Shown here: piece by piece, positions 25,101 through 35,632 of the stretch
Position numbering within the stretch: position 1 is the first letter of the stretch
How the letters are laid out: every line of letters starts with the position of its first letter
Origin: Strongyloides papillosus
Taxonomy: Eukaryota > Nematoda > Chromadorea > Rhabditida > Strongyloididae
Reading direction: 5' to 3'
Assembly (NCBI GenBank): GCA_005656395.1
Contig: SRSI01000010.1
Span: 1 to 64,000, forward strand
Length of the DNA stretch: 64,000 bases
Program-made: the position numbers and the translations under genes
Notes under the pieces: generated by a model
Seen by the model: only the letters and a program-made list of their open reading frames with translations
The model's database searches: none
Told to the model about the DNA's origin: nothing

Positions 25101-26749
25101 TTTGGAGGTTACCAGAATTAAGAACAAATAACCGCCCATGGTCATTTAACTTATCATTAGAAGGTAACTTAATTAATGGAGTCAATGATTTTGAGATAAT
25201 TAGTAATCTTCAAACACTTTCAACCAGTAATTTATATAAATTCGCTATAACTTACCTTGTACATTGTGCTGGAATTTTGAATTCTAAAATTGATATGGAG
25301 TCATTTGATATGTATGCTGAAATTGGATTAATTTGTACTAGTGCACTTTTAAGCAGACATGATAGTCCCCTATCCTGTAGAAAATTAATTGAAATTACCT
25401 CATTCTTTATATTTTATTATGCATCTTCTAAAAGTGATGAAGCATCATATTTACAAGAACAAGGATCACATAGTCTTCGAATGATCATGAGTTTATTTGG
25501 TATCTATTTAAGTGTTTGTTCTAATAATCTTAATCAATTATCATCTCTTATAACAGCAAAAAATGATGATCTCGAATCAGTTAAGAAGGTTCTTCCTGTA
25601 ATTACGATAATCTATAATTTAATAAAATCAGAAATTTTCTTGGATGATTTAAAAAATTGTGGTGAACTAGTTTTTAAGACAATCAAAACGAACAAGTTCA
25701 AGATTAACCTTCTACAAAATTTAATAGATATTGGTAATTTATTAATAAATCTCAAAAACAAAAATGTCCTTCCATCATGTATACATTTGGAAAGTAAAGA
25801 TAGAAAACGTAGTTCCACAGATGGAGTAATTATATCACTACCAGAAGAAATATTTTTACTATCTTTTGATAAGTTATTTTCACAAAAAATACAAGTATAC
25901 AAAGTTTACATACAAGATAATGAAAGGAAAAATAACAAGAAGATTCTTGGAAATATAGTAAGACTAAATAATATTTTACAAACTGTTGAAAAGTTGTTTG
26001 TTTGTACAATGGATTTTATAAATTGGGATAGTAAAATTGAAAATTATTGGTTAGTTAATTCAGAAGCAGATGAAGAATGTAAAACTCCAACACCAGAGAC
26101 TGTTGAGAAAAGTATAACTGCTAAATATGATAATAATACTGTAAAGGAGTATGAAAATAGAATAATTGTAGAACCACAGTATATCATCCCAGATACAAAC
26201 TGTTTTATTGACTTTAGTGGAACAATTGAGCAATTGATAAAATCTCGTTACTTTAAGGTTACGTTATCATATACTGTAATAAAAGAATTGAGAAATTTAT
26301 CCAAACCTGTACATTCGAAACCAGAGAATCGTATAAAAACAAAACGTAAATCTAATTTGGAAGCGGATTCTAATCATAATGAATGGGTTAGGAAACAGGC
26401 AATAAAGGCTTTGAAAATGATTGATGAATGGTCCGAAAAATATTCAGAGTATGTAATTTCCCTAACAGAAGATGGTTTATTACAAGAAGAATTACCAACC
26501 TCTTCAACACTTGTACCTGCTATATCTCCGGTTAATTTCAGTATATCACAGAAAAATGACGATAGAATTTTGCGAAGTGTTATTAATCTACAGAAACAAT
26601 TATCACTAGATCAGGAGAAAAAAAGTATCGACAACCCTATTAAAAGTATAGCCATGCTTACAGAAGATAAAGCATTGAGAATTAAAGCTTGTGCTGAAGG
26701 TATTCCATGTAAAAGTTTGAATGACTTTGTTATGTGGTTGAGAATGTAA
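22175..26749 (+). CDS. smg-6: SMG-6/EST1A, nonsense-mediated decay endonuclease
   Basis: SMG6 cuts mRNAs carrying premature stop codons near the stop. Exons are 22175-22423, 22469-24274 and 24899-26749, giving about 1301 residues, with an optional 90-nt exon at 24555-24644. The N-terminal half (to about residue 500) is low-complexity, rich in Ser/Asn, with a start MSDAPISLPVDS. The EST1/14-3-3-like TPR domain follows (QRHYLSLSDLYRYK, then SPAVGRSYNSLGLISLY and FYIRSLAAQSPYKAAKEAM). The C-terminal PIN nuclease domain has PDTNCFIDF, NDDRILRSV and LTEDKALRIKA, keeping the three aspartates expected for catalysis; SMG5 lacks the full set, so SMG6 is preferred. It ends LNDFVMWLRM. The ATG at 22175 is chosen because a TTTTTTTCAG lies about 34 bases upstream. 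Confidence 0.9.
24555..24644 (+). other. smg-6: Possible in-frame cassette exon of smg-6
   Basis: Ninety bases without a stop, preceded by TTTCTTTCTAG and followed by CAG|GTGCGA, lie inside the intron between exons 2 and 3. The reading is Arg-rich (DPLRRRLDLNFRHLYS) and visibly less AT-rich than the intron. Skipping it gives a TPR segment equal in length to human SMG6; including it would insert 30 residues between two helices. Confidence 0.45.
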
Positions 26750-26925
26750 TCATGATAATAATAATTTATTCTTATAATAATTTGTTAGAAGGTGATGCAA
26801 GTAATTGTAATGTAATACGAAGAGAAATCGTACTATAAACAAAAAGCAATATTGTACATATTTATTATAGTTATAAAATCAAAATAATATCAATATGTTA
26901 TTAAGTTACAGAATGGTTTATTGAA

Positions 26926-27879
26926 TCACCAAGATTTGAATTCATTAATTAATGTTTCCATGTGTTTATATCTTTCTAAGGAAGAATTTGTAAATGTATC
27001 AAAAACTTCATTAATCTTATTATTAATATTTTCGCATTTATTGTAAATACAACTTTCAAAAGAATTATTAAAATGTGTAAATATTTCTTCGCATGTTGTA
27101 TTGTAATTGTCAATTTCTTGCTTACAACGATCTTCCTCTTCTTGTAGACGGCGTTTGTAAATCATCAAATCCTTTTCGTATTTATTCATCATTGAAATTT
27201 CAGCTTCCAATTCTTTCGTTTGTCTAATTTTACTTCCGAGTTCTTTTGTTAATTTTGCTCCTTCTTCCTCTATCTTACGTTCTTCATTCTCAAATTCGTT
27301 CAGAATCCTTTGGAAATATGCCATCCACTTTTCAGTTGTTGAATTTTTAAAAATCAATCTGTAACATTGACTTTTCAAATCCTCAATGACACCCTCATCA
27401 GGAAACTCTGAGTTCTGTTCATTTTCTATTTTACTAATCAAGGTCAGTAGTTTCTCAAATCTACTTAAAGATTCCTCTTTTGTAAGTTCTACGACTTGAA
27501 CAGTATCCACTACTTCCTTTGAAAGAGAAATACTTCTGGATTGAAATGTAAGAATATTATCAACACTTGCCTGTAAAGGCTGGGCCTTAATAGCATTCCT
27601 TTTTGTAATATGGTCTTTGTTCAAACAGTCATCTGACAGTGTATTCTTATTTGAAACTAACTTTTTTGGGAAAGAATTATTCTGAGATGAATCGTCAGAT
27701 CCTAGAGATCCAGTAGATCCAAAATTTTTCTTAGGGCGTAAAACTGGGCGTTTAGTTAAATCTTCTATAGACTTCTGAATAATTCTATTTTTATCTTTTG
27801 AAGTCTTAGAAAGTAGTACCTTCGAATTGGGTACTTTTTTAGAAGATAAGGTTGGAATAACTTTTTTGGTAGTTGCCAT
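26926..27879 (-). CDS. Coiled-coil protein of unknown function
   Basis: A single exon of 317 residues. The first 100 residues are basic and Ser/Lys-rich with LSSKKVP, RPVLRPKKNFGS and other disordered stretches. From about residue 125 to 260 there is a strongly charged helical region (EEGAKLTKELGSKIRQTKEL, EEEDRCKQEIDNYN) typical of a coiled coil, and the C-terminus ends in YKHMETLINEFKSW. No family recognised; a cytoskeletal or centrosome/kinetochore adaptor would fit the shape, but that is only a guess. It is convergent with smg-6, with 176 bases between the two stop codons. Confidence 0.75.
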   Translation of the reverse strand: MATTKKVIPTLSSKKVPNSKVLLSKTSKDKNRIIQKSIEDLTKRPVLRPKKNFGSTGSLGSDDSSQNNSFPKKLVSNKNTLSDDCLNKDHITKRNAIKAQPLQASVDNILTFQSRSISLSKEVVDTVQVVELTKEESLSRFEKLLTLISKIENEQNSEFPDEGVIEDLKSQCYRLIFKNSTTEKWMAYFQRILNEFENEERKIEEEGAKLTKELGSKIRQTKELEAEISMMNKYEKDLMIYKRRLQEEEDRCKQEIDNYNTTCEEIFTHFNNSFESCIYNKCENINNKINEVFDTFTNSSLERYKHMETLINEFKSW

Positions 27880-28409
27880 AGCTAGAATCGATTAAAATGT
27901 CAAAATGGGACAGGTATATATTTTGAGACATCATTTCCCGCCCATGTATTTAATGTTTGACGTGAAATCGTTGCAAGAATACTAATGATGATTGGGTATT
28001 AAATGTCCTCAAAATTTGCATTTGTTTTGCTTTTAAATTCATTGAGGTCAGATATAGTGTACTTTTATCACGTGTATTCCATGCATTGATAATCTTTTTA
28101 ATACTTGGCTTTGTAGATTTGTATTAATGGTAGTTTTATCACAGTATGGTTAGAATAGTTAATTTATGTTTTAAATGAATAAATTAAAAGACCAGATATA
28201 ATGTATTCATTTCCAAAAGGATAATGTTTGGCACAATATTAGGGAAGATTTAAAACATGAAAAGTTATTAAAAGTGGAGAATTTATAAAAATAATATAAA
28301 CACTTCTAAAATATTCGGATTTTTATCTTGTGAAAGTTACGGATATTTAGTGCCGTCTTTTTTGATTTTTTTTTACGACAAGTTCTTGAGGTACATGTTT
28401 TTGTTATAC

Positions 28410-28673
28410 TTATTTTACACGACGTGGATCGTACTTATCATCAATTTTTACTTTTGAGATTATTTCTGGCGATTGAAATAAAATAGCAAAGTAGGTACTG
28501 GGAATAAGGCACGAAATAGCCTTACCAAGAGAATTAATTTTTTAAAAACACTTTTATTTATAGTTGTTCGGTATATTTAAAATAAAAACAGAGAAAAATA
28601 AAATAATTAAAATATAAATATGAAAGGCGACTTTTCGGCCACTCTGTAAAATAAAAATCCTATTTAATGGCAT
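28410..28673 (-). other. Possible small gene: two short ORFs at the 3' end of the dsRBD gene
   Basis: An ATG at 28673, overlapping the last codons of the dsRBD gene in another frame, opens a 39-codon frame to 28554 with one clear membrane segment (VAFHIYILIILFFSVF). A TTTTATTTTACAG lies inside it near 28643 and could be a trans-splice site. A second open stretch, 28541-28410, has no ATG but a protein-like end (KVKIDDKYDPRRVK). They may be two exons or frames of one small membrane protein, or chance. No family is recognised. Confidence 0.3.
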
Positions 28674-29962
28674 TTTTTTTTCATCGAAGTAACCATGTAT
28701 AAATTATCACAACCTTGTTTTATGGCACCGTCTTTTGTAGATCCAACACCAAATAATATCCTACAATAATTTGTGTCGGATTTGGGATTCAATAAAATAT
28801 ATTTGAACAATAATATATATTTGCTTTTTTTTGATTTAAAAAATTTAAAATCCCCAATTAAAATATCTTTAAGATATGAATGATAGTTTCTAAAAGTTTT
28901 TTCTATAGTTGTTGGATCGATGGGAATAGTTATTGTGTTGAAATCATCCATATTTTCATCGGTACATATTGGTATTTGAATTGCCTTATTTTCTTCATCT
29001 TTTTTCTCCTTTAAATTATTGTTTTCGCAAGATTCGCCTAATATTTTTAACATTTTCCATGCCGCTATTCCTTGGGCCACTTTCTTTTTGGCATGTATAC
29101 CTTCTGTACTTAACTTTGAAAAATCACAATAGCATTTGAAAATTGATGGCCGCATAGAGAGTCGTTCTATTTTATATTCTACTTTTCTTCCATCATAGAA
29201 TTTCTGTACCCGATGATCAAGTTGGATTTTCATTAATGCATAAATATTATCATTATAATTGTTAAAATATTTCAAACATATCTCTCGAGCAAGAGAATTT
29301 TCTCCCTCAGTTTTACTTACAGAGTTATATTTTATATCTTCAATAGGCGGCACTGAAGTATTAAAATCATTGTTTGATTTAATTTTACAGGAAACATAGT
29401 ATTCCCTTGTGATATTACTTTCTGTAGAATGGAATGATAAATCCCAGGAATTTTTGTCACATATTTGTTGGAGTAACATTTTGAAAAAAAATCCATCAAG
29501 AAATTTCTCCATATCAGCCCAGTTTATTTTTTCTTTAACATCATCAATAGAAGACGACAAAATTTCAAGCATTGACTTGATTGATTTTACTTTTGCTACT
29601 TCACAAATAGCAGCTGTTGCATAAGTTTCATGTTCTCCAACAATACATTTTATTTGGATATTGTTATCACTTAACATGTTCTCAACATATGTAACACTTT
29701 TACCTATTTTTTGTACCAAATCTTTTAACAAACATTCTGCTGTCGTACTTCCAGATAGTTCTTCTGCAAATGATTGTAAGAACGGTTTTAGATTTTTGCA
29801 TGCCTCTTCCTTAGCAATTTTTTTGGATTTCCCTCTTCCAATAGCAGTAATTTGGTTATGTGTATAAGTTGCTAGAAATAACCCATCACTTTCTAGTTCG
29901 AAAGTAAATTCAAAAGGAAGTTTTAAATACTGGGAATATGAATGAACTTCATCAACAATCAT
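28664..29962 (-). CDS. RDE-4-like double-stranded RNA-binding protein
   Basis: A single exon of 432 residues with several dsRNA-binding-like modules. Module 1 (about 10-70) ends with GRGKSKKIAKEEACKNLKPF, the family's basic loop and second helix. A weaker one is around 165-240. Module 3 (about 245-305) contains FDFSKL-like strands and EGIHAKKKVAQGIAAWKMLK. A degenerate C-terminal one ends with GVGSTKDGAIKQGCDNLYM. C. elegans RDE-4, which partners Dicer in RNAi, shows the same basic helix (KKKDAKNLAAW) and the same kind of degenerate last domain, so an RDE-4-like role is the best guess. ADAR or Staufen are less likely because no catalytic or other domain is present. The N-terminal part is longer than in RDE-4. 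Confidence 0.7.
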   Translation of the reverse strand: MIVDEVHSYSQYLKLPFEFTFELESDGLFLATYTHNQITAIGRGKSKKIAKEEACKNLKPFLQSFAEELSGSTTAECLLKDLVQKIGKSVTYVENMLSDNNIQIKCIVGEHETYATAAICEVAKVKSIKSMLEILSSSIDDVKEKINWADMEKFLDGFFFKMLLQQICDKNSWDLSFHSTESNITREYYVSCKIKSNNDFNTSVPPIEDIKYNSVSKTEGENSLAREICLKYFNNYNDNIYALMKIQLDHRVQKFYDGRKVEYKIERLSMRPSIFKCYCDFSKLSTEGIHAKKKVAQGIAAWKMLKILGESCENNNLKEKKDEENKAIQIPICTDENMDDFNTITIPIDPTTIEKTFRNYHSYLKDILIGDFKFFKSKKSKYILLFKYILLNPKSDTNYCRILFGVGSTKDGAIKQGCDNLYMVTSMKKKCH

Positions 29963-32640
29963 TTCTTAAAATTAAAAATCCTATTAGTAAATTAAAAATT
30001 ACTTATAAAATTTTATCGTTTAAGAAAGTGTTATACATTATGCGTATCAAAAAATTATATCATTAAAATTAAAAATATATAAATAAGATTATTACAATAA
30101 AATAATCATACTAAACCCAAGGGTGTTGGGGGTAAGTAACTTATTTTGTAATAATATTTTATTTTACCTTTTTTAGTCAGGATTAAGATGTCCTGAATAG
30201 AAAAGAAGGTACAATTAAAAAATCATCATGAATTTCATTCATTTATTTTAATCGACCAAAACTAGTGTAATCAAATTTTATAATTGAGTTATATGGTACT
30301 AGTATTTTTGTAAAATTTTAGAGAAAATTTAATTAATATATATTAACCTTAAAAGCCAACACTATAATTACCGGAAAAAATATTTAAAGAGTAAAAAGTA
30401 AGTAGAAAGTTTTGTTAATAAAGGTAATCATATTCTAGTTGGCCAATTTTACTAAATTTTATTGTAATTGGTGTTAGGTAGTAATAAAATGGGTTGATCG
30501 AAGTTCCTTGTGTATCCAATATTTTAAAAAATTAATACTAGTCTTATATTTTAGAACTTTTAAATAAATTTGTGAGTAATTTATAATAGAAAGGAAAAAA
30601 AAGTTGATTGAATTTAATAAAAAGAGACTCGCAAAAATAATTTTGTATAGATTAACTCAATTGAATAGATATAAATAACTTTATTAAGGATAAAAAACAG
30701 GAACAAAAATTATATAAACATTCACAAGCAAATTAATCCGATAAACAGATCATTTATCGTTTAGTTGCCTACATACTTAATTTTAATAAAGTTTCTCAAT
30801 TAAATAATTTTTATTTGGTGTTATACCTTTACCATATTAACGATATAATTTATTAATTAATCAATTTTAACTTGGAATATAATTAATTTATTTAATCAAA
30901 CAAACTAATTTTCCTTTATTTTACTATTACTTATACTGTCAACCCTAAAATAAAAGATGAAACTTGGTAAAAAAATAAAACAAAAGAAATATCATTTTTC
31001 TTTATTTTTTTTTATATTTTTAAAATTTACATAAATATCACAACAGATCAAACATAAATAAAAAACCCACAAAAAACATTATGGCTTAACTTCTTTAATT
31101 TATAATTACGTACCTAATTAATTTTATGTTGTATATTAATAATGTAAATTTTTGTGTAAATAAAATTAAAAAAAATACGCACTTTTACAAAATAAGCCGT
31201 AAAGATCTCCTTATTATAATTGTATTATTGATCTGCTATTTCAATAAGGAAAAAAAATTGATATGTAATTTTTTGATTATAAGGTTGTTATAGTAGTAAT
31301 CTAACACCTTTACTTTTAGAAATTTTTAAAAATATTAATTCATATATGGAAAACTCCAAAAAAAATATTAGCAAATTTAATCTAATATTATAAAATTTCT
31401 ATATATAGTAAGTTGCCTATTTAAATTACATGGTTTTGATAGTAAAATAATGTATAAAAAAATTCCACAATAAAAGAAAATGATTGGTTTACACTCCCTA
31501 AATTATAAATATATTACGAAATATACTAATATTAAAAAGATATTCAATTTAAAACACAATTTTATAATTATGATGGATATTTGGTAAGTTTTCATATCAA
31601 AATCTCACAAAACAACGTGGAACCATGTTACTCGTTGTTTCATATGATAGAATTGACTTTTTTTTATGCTCGATGCGAGTAAAAAAATATTAAAGTGTGA
31701 TATAATAATGTGATGAACAGTGGGATGGTATAAGTGAATATGTTTATTTCATTTCCACAATATAAACAATTGATGTGACAATATTCTATGATCTAATGTT
31801 GTATGAAACAATTTTTAAGAAATTTTATTTCCACTTTTTTATTTTTTTATGTTGATTATATTTTTTTTATTTCCATACATTTAATAAAGCAAATGTAGCT
31901 ACTGTACATGCAGCTTATTTCAAAGGCAAAAGCAAAAGAAATACCGAAAACCAGGACAAATGAATGTTTTTATTCTATTTCTGTACAGATTTTATCATAC
32001 GATTTTTTACTTTTTATGTCATTTTTAAGCGATTCATAATGTTACAGTTTTTGTGCTTTTAGAGAAAAATTCAAAATTACGAAAAAGGTAGATAAAGGCA
32101 TTTCAAGTAGGTCAAAAGTCGCTAATTAGAATTACATGTTCAATAAATTTTAAACTTCAAAATGTTTGGAGAAATACCAAAATTTATAAGTGAACAATTT
32201 TACTACTGAAAATTTAATACAATTTTACATGGAAATAATGTAAACTTTCTTCATAACCTAATCAATGCATCTTTCCAATGTCTACAATAATTCAAAAATA
32301 TTCGTGTCAAAATAGTTAGTTGCTTTTGTTGTTTTATTTTCTTTTTACTTCAAGAATAAGTTTTATTATTAAATTTTTGTAGTTCAAATACTTTTCATCG
32401 ATAATAAACAGTTGTTTATACCCTGGTTTTACTTGATATTTTTATTTAATACTACTTTAAAATTATCCATAATTTTTATACGTTTTTATAATTATTATTC
32501 AATTAAGTGAATATTTTCTTCAAACTCTGTAGATATTAAGGATTAAAATCTTAAGAATTACTAATTATATTCGTTTTAATAATGTTTTTCTAATGGTAAG
32601 ATTTTATTTTCATGTCTTATAAAGGCAATTATTATATTTT
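29963..32640. other. AT-rich intergenic region with one hairpin
   Basis: No coding sequence recognised. At 31610-31640, AAACAACG pairs with CGTTGTTT, and inner bases (GGAAC with GTTAC) can extend the stem; it stands out from the surrounding AT-rich sequence. Confidence 0.5.
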
Positions 32641-32652
32641 TTGTTGTTTAAG

Positions 32653-34726
32653 ATGTTTAAGTGCAAAGATTTTCAAAACCCCCAAAACGTGGATGACTAT
32701 ACTGGGAATTCTGGTTGTACTTTAACCTCTGTTTCAAAACAAAGTTCGAGATTGCCTATTTTTAAAGTAAGTTTTGTTTTTAATATTTTAAATTTTTGTA
32801 GTATAAGAAAAATATTCTTTACCTTTTAGAGAAGTATAGATGTTTAGTTGTTGTTGGGGAGACGGGTTCAGGAAAAAGTACACAAATACCACAATATTTG
32901 TATGAAAGTGGTTGGTGTAGTGATGGAAGAAACATAGGAATAACACAACCAAGACGTGTAGCCGTAGTAACCCTAGCTGGACGTGTAGCAGAAGAAATGC
33001 ATACAAACATTGGGGATTTAGTTGGATATAAAATACGATTTGAAAGTGCATGTTCTGATAATACAAAAATAAAATTTATGACAGACGGAATAATGCTTCG
33101 TGAACTTACGTCGGATCCATTACTTGTTAAATATTCCATTATAATAATTGATGAAGCTCATGAACGATCTACTACAACTGATGTACTACTAGGTTTGTTA
33201 AGGAAAGTTATGACAATTAGAAATGATTTAAGAATTATTGTTTCAAGTGCCACATTGGATGCTGAATTATTTAAAAATTTTTTTGAAGAAAATGAGACTG
33301 ATGATAAAAGTAAAGATACAGCAACAATACTTAGTGTTGAAGGAAGAAATTATCCTGTAGATTTATATTATACTAAAGAACCTGTACCTGATTATGTTGT
33401 AGCTTCAGTTCGTACGTGCATAAAAATCCATAAAAATTATGGTAATGGCGACATATTAGTTTTTCTTACGGGTATAGATGAAGTAAATGATGCAATAGAA
33501 CTATTGACTGAAGAAGCTCAAAGTGCTAGAATTTCAAGAGAACTTTGGATACTTGGATTGTATGGAGGGATGCCTATGAATTCACAAATGTTAGTTTTTG
33601 AAACTCCACCATATGGAAAAAGAAAGATTGTTTTTACAACAAATATAGCTGAAGCTTCTATCACAATTCCTGGGATATCATTTGTTATAGATTGTGGGTT
33701 TGTAAAAACAAGAATGGTTGTTAATGTCAAATCAGGATTGGAGCAGCTTGTAACACTACCAATATCTAAAGCAAGTGCTGAACAAAGATCTGGTAGAGCA
33801 GGAAGAATAGGTGTTGGTAAATGTTTTCGTTTATATACAAAATCAAATTTTGATAAATTTGAACTTGATTCATTACCAGAAATACAAAGGATTGATTTTT
33901 CACCCGTTATTTTGTTGTTAAAAAATCTAGGGGTTAGTAATATTGTCCGTTTTAAGTATATATCTCGCCCGAAAGCCGATGCTGTTGCTGCAGCATTTTC
34001 TCAACTTCATTCACTTGGTGCAGTTGATGATTTAGGAAATCTAACTGATCCAATTGGTATTAGAATGGCTGGGTTACCATTATCACCAATGGAAAGCAAA
34101 GTGCTTATTGAGTCCGGATCTTTTGAGTGTAGTGAAGAAATTGCTTCTATATTAGCTATGCTTCAAATTGAAGAACCTTTTATTGTTTCTAAGAATAAAA
34201 ACCAACGAATTGTAGGTTTATTTTTGTAAAGTTAGTTTTTCTATTTAGATAGGAATTGATTCGAAGAAAATTTTGTGCCCAAGAAGGAGATCATTTAACA
34301 CTATTAAATATATATATGTCTTTTGTTAAAAACAAGAAATCACGAGAGTGGTGTCACTCTAACTGTTTAAATTATGGATCTTTAATGAAAGCTGTTACTA
34401 TTAAAGATCAATTAATTTCATACTTAAAATCTTATCAAATACCAATTGTTTCTTGTCAAGGATTAATAGGTGAAACTGAAAGAATTCTTCGATGTCTTGT
34501 TTCGGGATATTTTCTCCAAGCTGCATTTTTGGATCATTCTGGTTTATTTATTACAGTAAGAGAGAATATATCAATGAATGTTTGGGCAGGATCTTCAATA
34601 ATCTACAGGGACAAACAACCTAAATGGATTATCTTTGGTCGTTGTATGGCCCAAAGTATTCGTGATATCTCGGAAATTGATATGGAATGGTTGATGGAAA
34701 CTGGGGTGTTTGAGAAAGAAAGATGA
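32653..34726 (+). CDS. dhx-35: DEAH-box RNA helicase DHX35
   Basis: An ATP-dependent RNA helicase of the DEAH group; DHX35 is found in spliceosomal C complexes. Exons are 32653-32766, 32802-34211 and 34253-34726 (665 residues; human has about 700). Motifs in order: I GETGSGKS, Ia TQPRRVAVV, II DEAH, III SAT, V TNIAEASITI, VI QRSGRAGR. The winged-helix/ratchet and OB-fold region follows, with EEGDHLT-type (QEGDHLTLLNIY) and LRCLVSGYF blocks. The first intron is only 35 nt: the TTTTTGTAG acceptor at 32801 rather than the later TTTTAG keeps the block YKKNILYLLEKYRCL, which matches DHX35 of other animals. The second intron is 41 nt. The AAG immediately before the ATG may be a trans-splice site. 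Confidence 0.92.
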
Positions 34727-34857
34727 ATACGTTTTGAAAAAAAAATACAATTTTATTAAAAATATTTATTGGTAGTGGTAGAAGGGAAAGCATAGTAAAA
34801 CTTACATTATATTTTATCTAATCCATTTATCTTAAAAAGTTTAAAGCATCGTCTTTT

Positions 34858-34995
34858 TTAAAATATAACAACTTGCCCTTGACATCTAAAATGCCTATTT
34901 CTCACATCCTATAATAATTGCCTTCGAAGATTTAGCCATATATTTTTATAAGTTTCATTAATATATTGCAATTCAACTTGTTGAAAACTTTTTTA
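34858..34995 (-). other. Orphan ORF with one internal TAG, downstream of dhx-35
   Basis: Minus-strand frame reading VELQYINETYKNIWLNLRRQ, then a TAG, then DVRNRHFRCQGQVVIF and TAA, all in one frame. The composition is protein-like. There is no ATG and no family match. It may be a decayed last exon, or chance. Confidence 0.25.
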
Positions 34996-35500
34996 TTTGT
35001 TGGAAATTTCTGGTCTCCACTATTTAAGAAAATTTTATTCTTAAATTATTGTAAATATATTGACAATTTTCATGTTATATACTATTATATTTTCAAAATT
35101 AAATAACTTAAGTGAAATGTTTTAATTTATATGTTGGCCATTATTTATTTATTTTTTTAGTATACATTTATAATGGATGCATTAAAATAAATTATATATT
35201 ATTATTTTAAGACGGATTTCTTTATAGCTTGGTATATAATATTTTATTTTCTAATTATATATTTCGATCAAAGAGTTTTTAAATAAAGAAAATCTATAAA
35301 TTTTATTGGAATATATAGGAAATTATTTACTATATAACATTATATTACGTATTCAAATCATTAATAAAGTTGCTGTTGAATAAACGTCTTATTAAATATT
35401 TTGCATTAAGATATTATATGAATATTGAAGTAGCTGTAGGATAAGTTAGGATAAAAGTGATAATGAAATATGATCCGATATATTTCAGTGTTATTACATA

Positions 35501-35632
35501 CTAGTTCAATGGAGTGCCCTTGATTGTCGTAAATACTTCGCCATCATTTGTTAACCCATTGTATTGATAAAATCTCTTATGTGATAAATCTTTCTGTCCC
35601 TTGACTTTTATTTCATTGTCGCTGCTTGCCAT
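35501..35632 (-). CDS. Small conserved-looking gene, 43 residues
   Basis: An ATG at 35632 opens 43 codons ending in TAG at 35501. The protein starts MASSDNEIKVKGQKDLSHKR and ends VFTTIKGTPLN; it is soluble, charged and lacks a membrane segment. The 132 bases are clearly less AT-rich than the desert on both sides, the codons look normal, and a TTTATAG lies about 12 bases before the ATG as a trans-splice acceptor. I do not recognise a family. It is too short for ordinary gene finders and may be missed in annotations. Confidence 0.6.
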   Translation of the reverse strand: MASSDNEIKVKGQKDLSHKRFYQYNGLTNDGEVFTTIKGTPLN

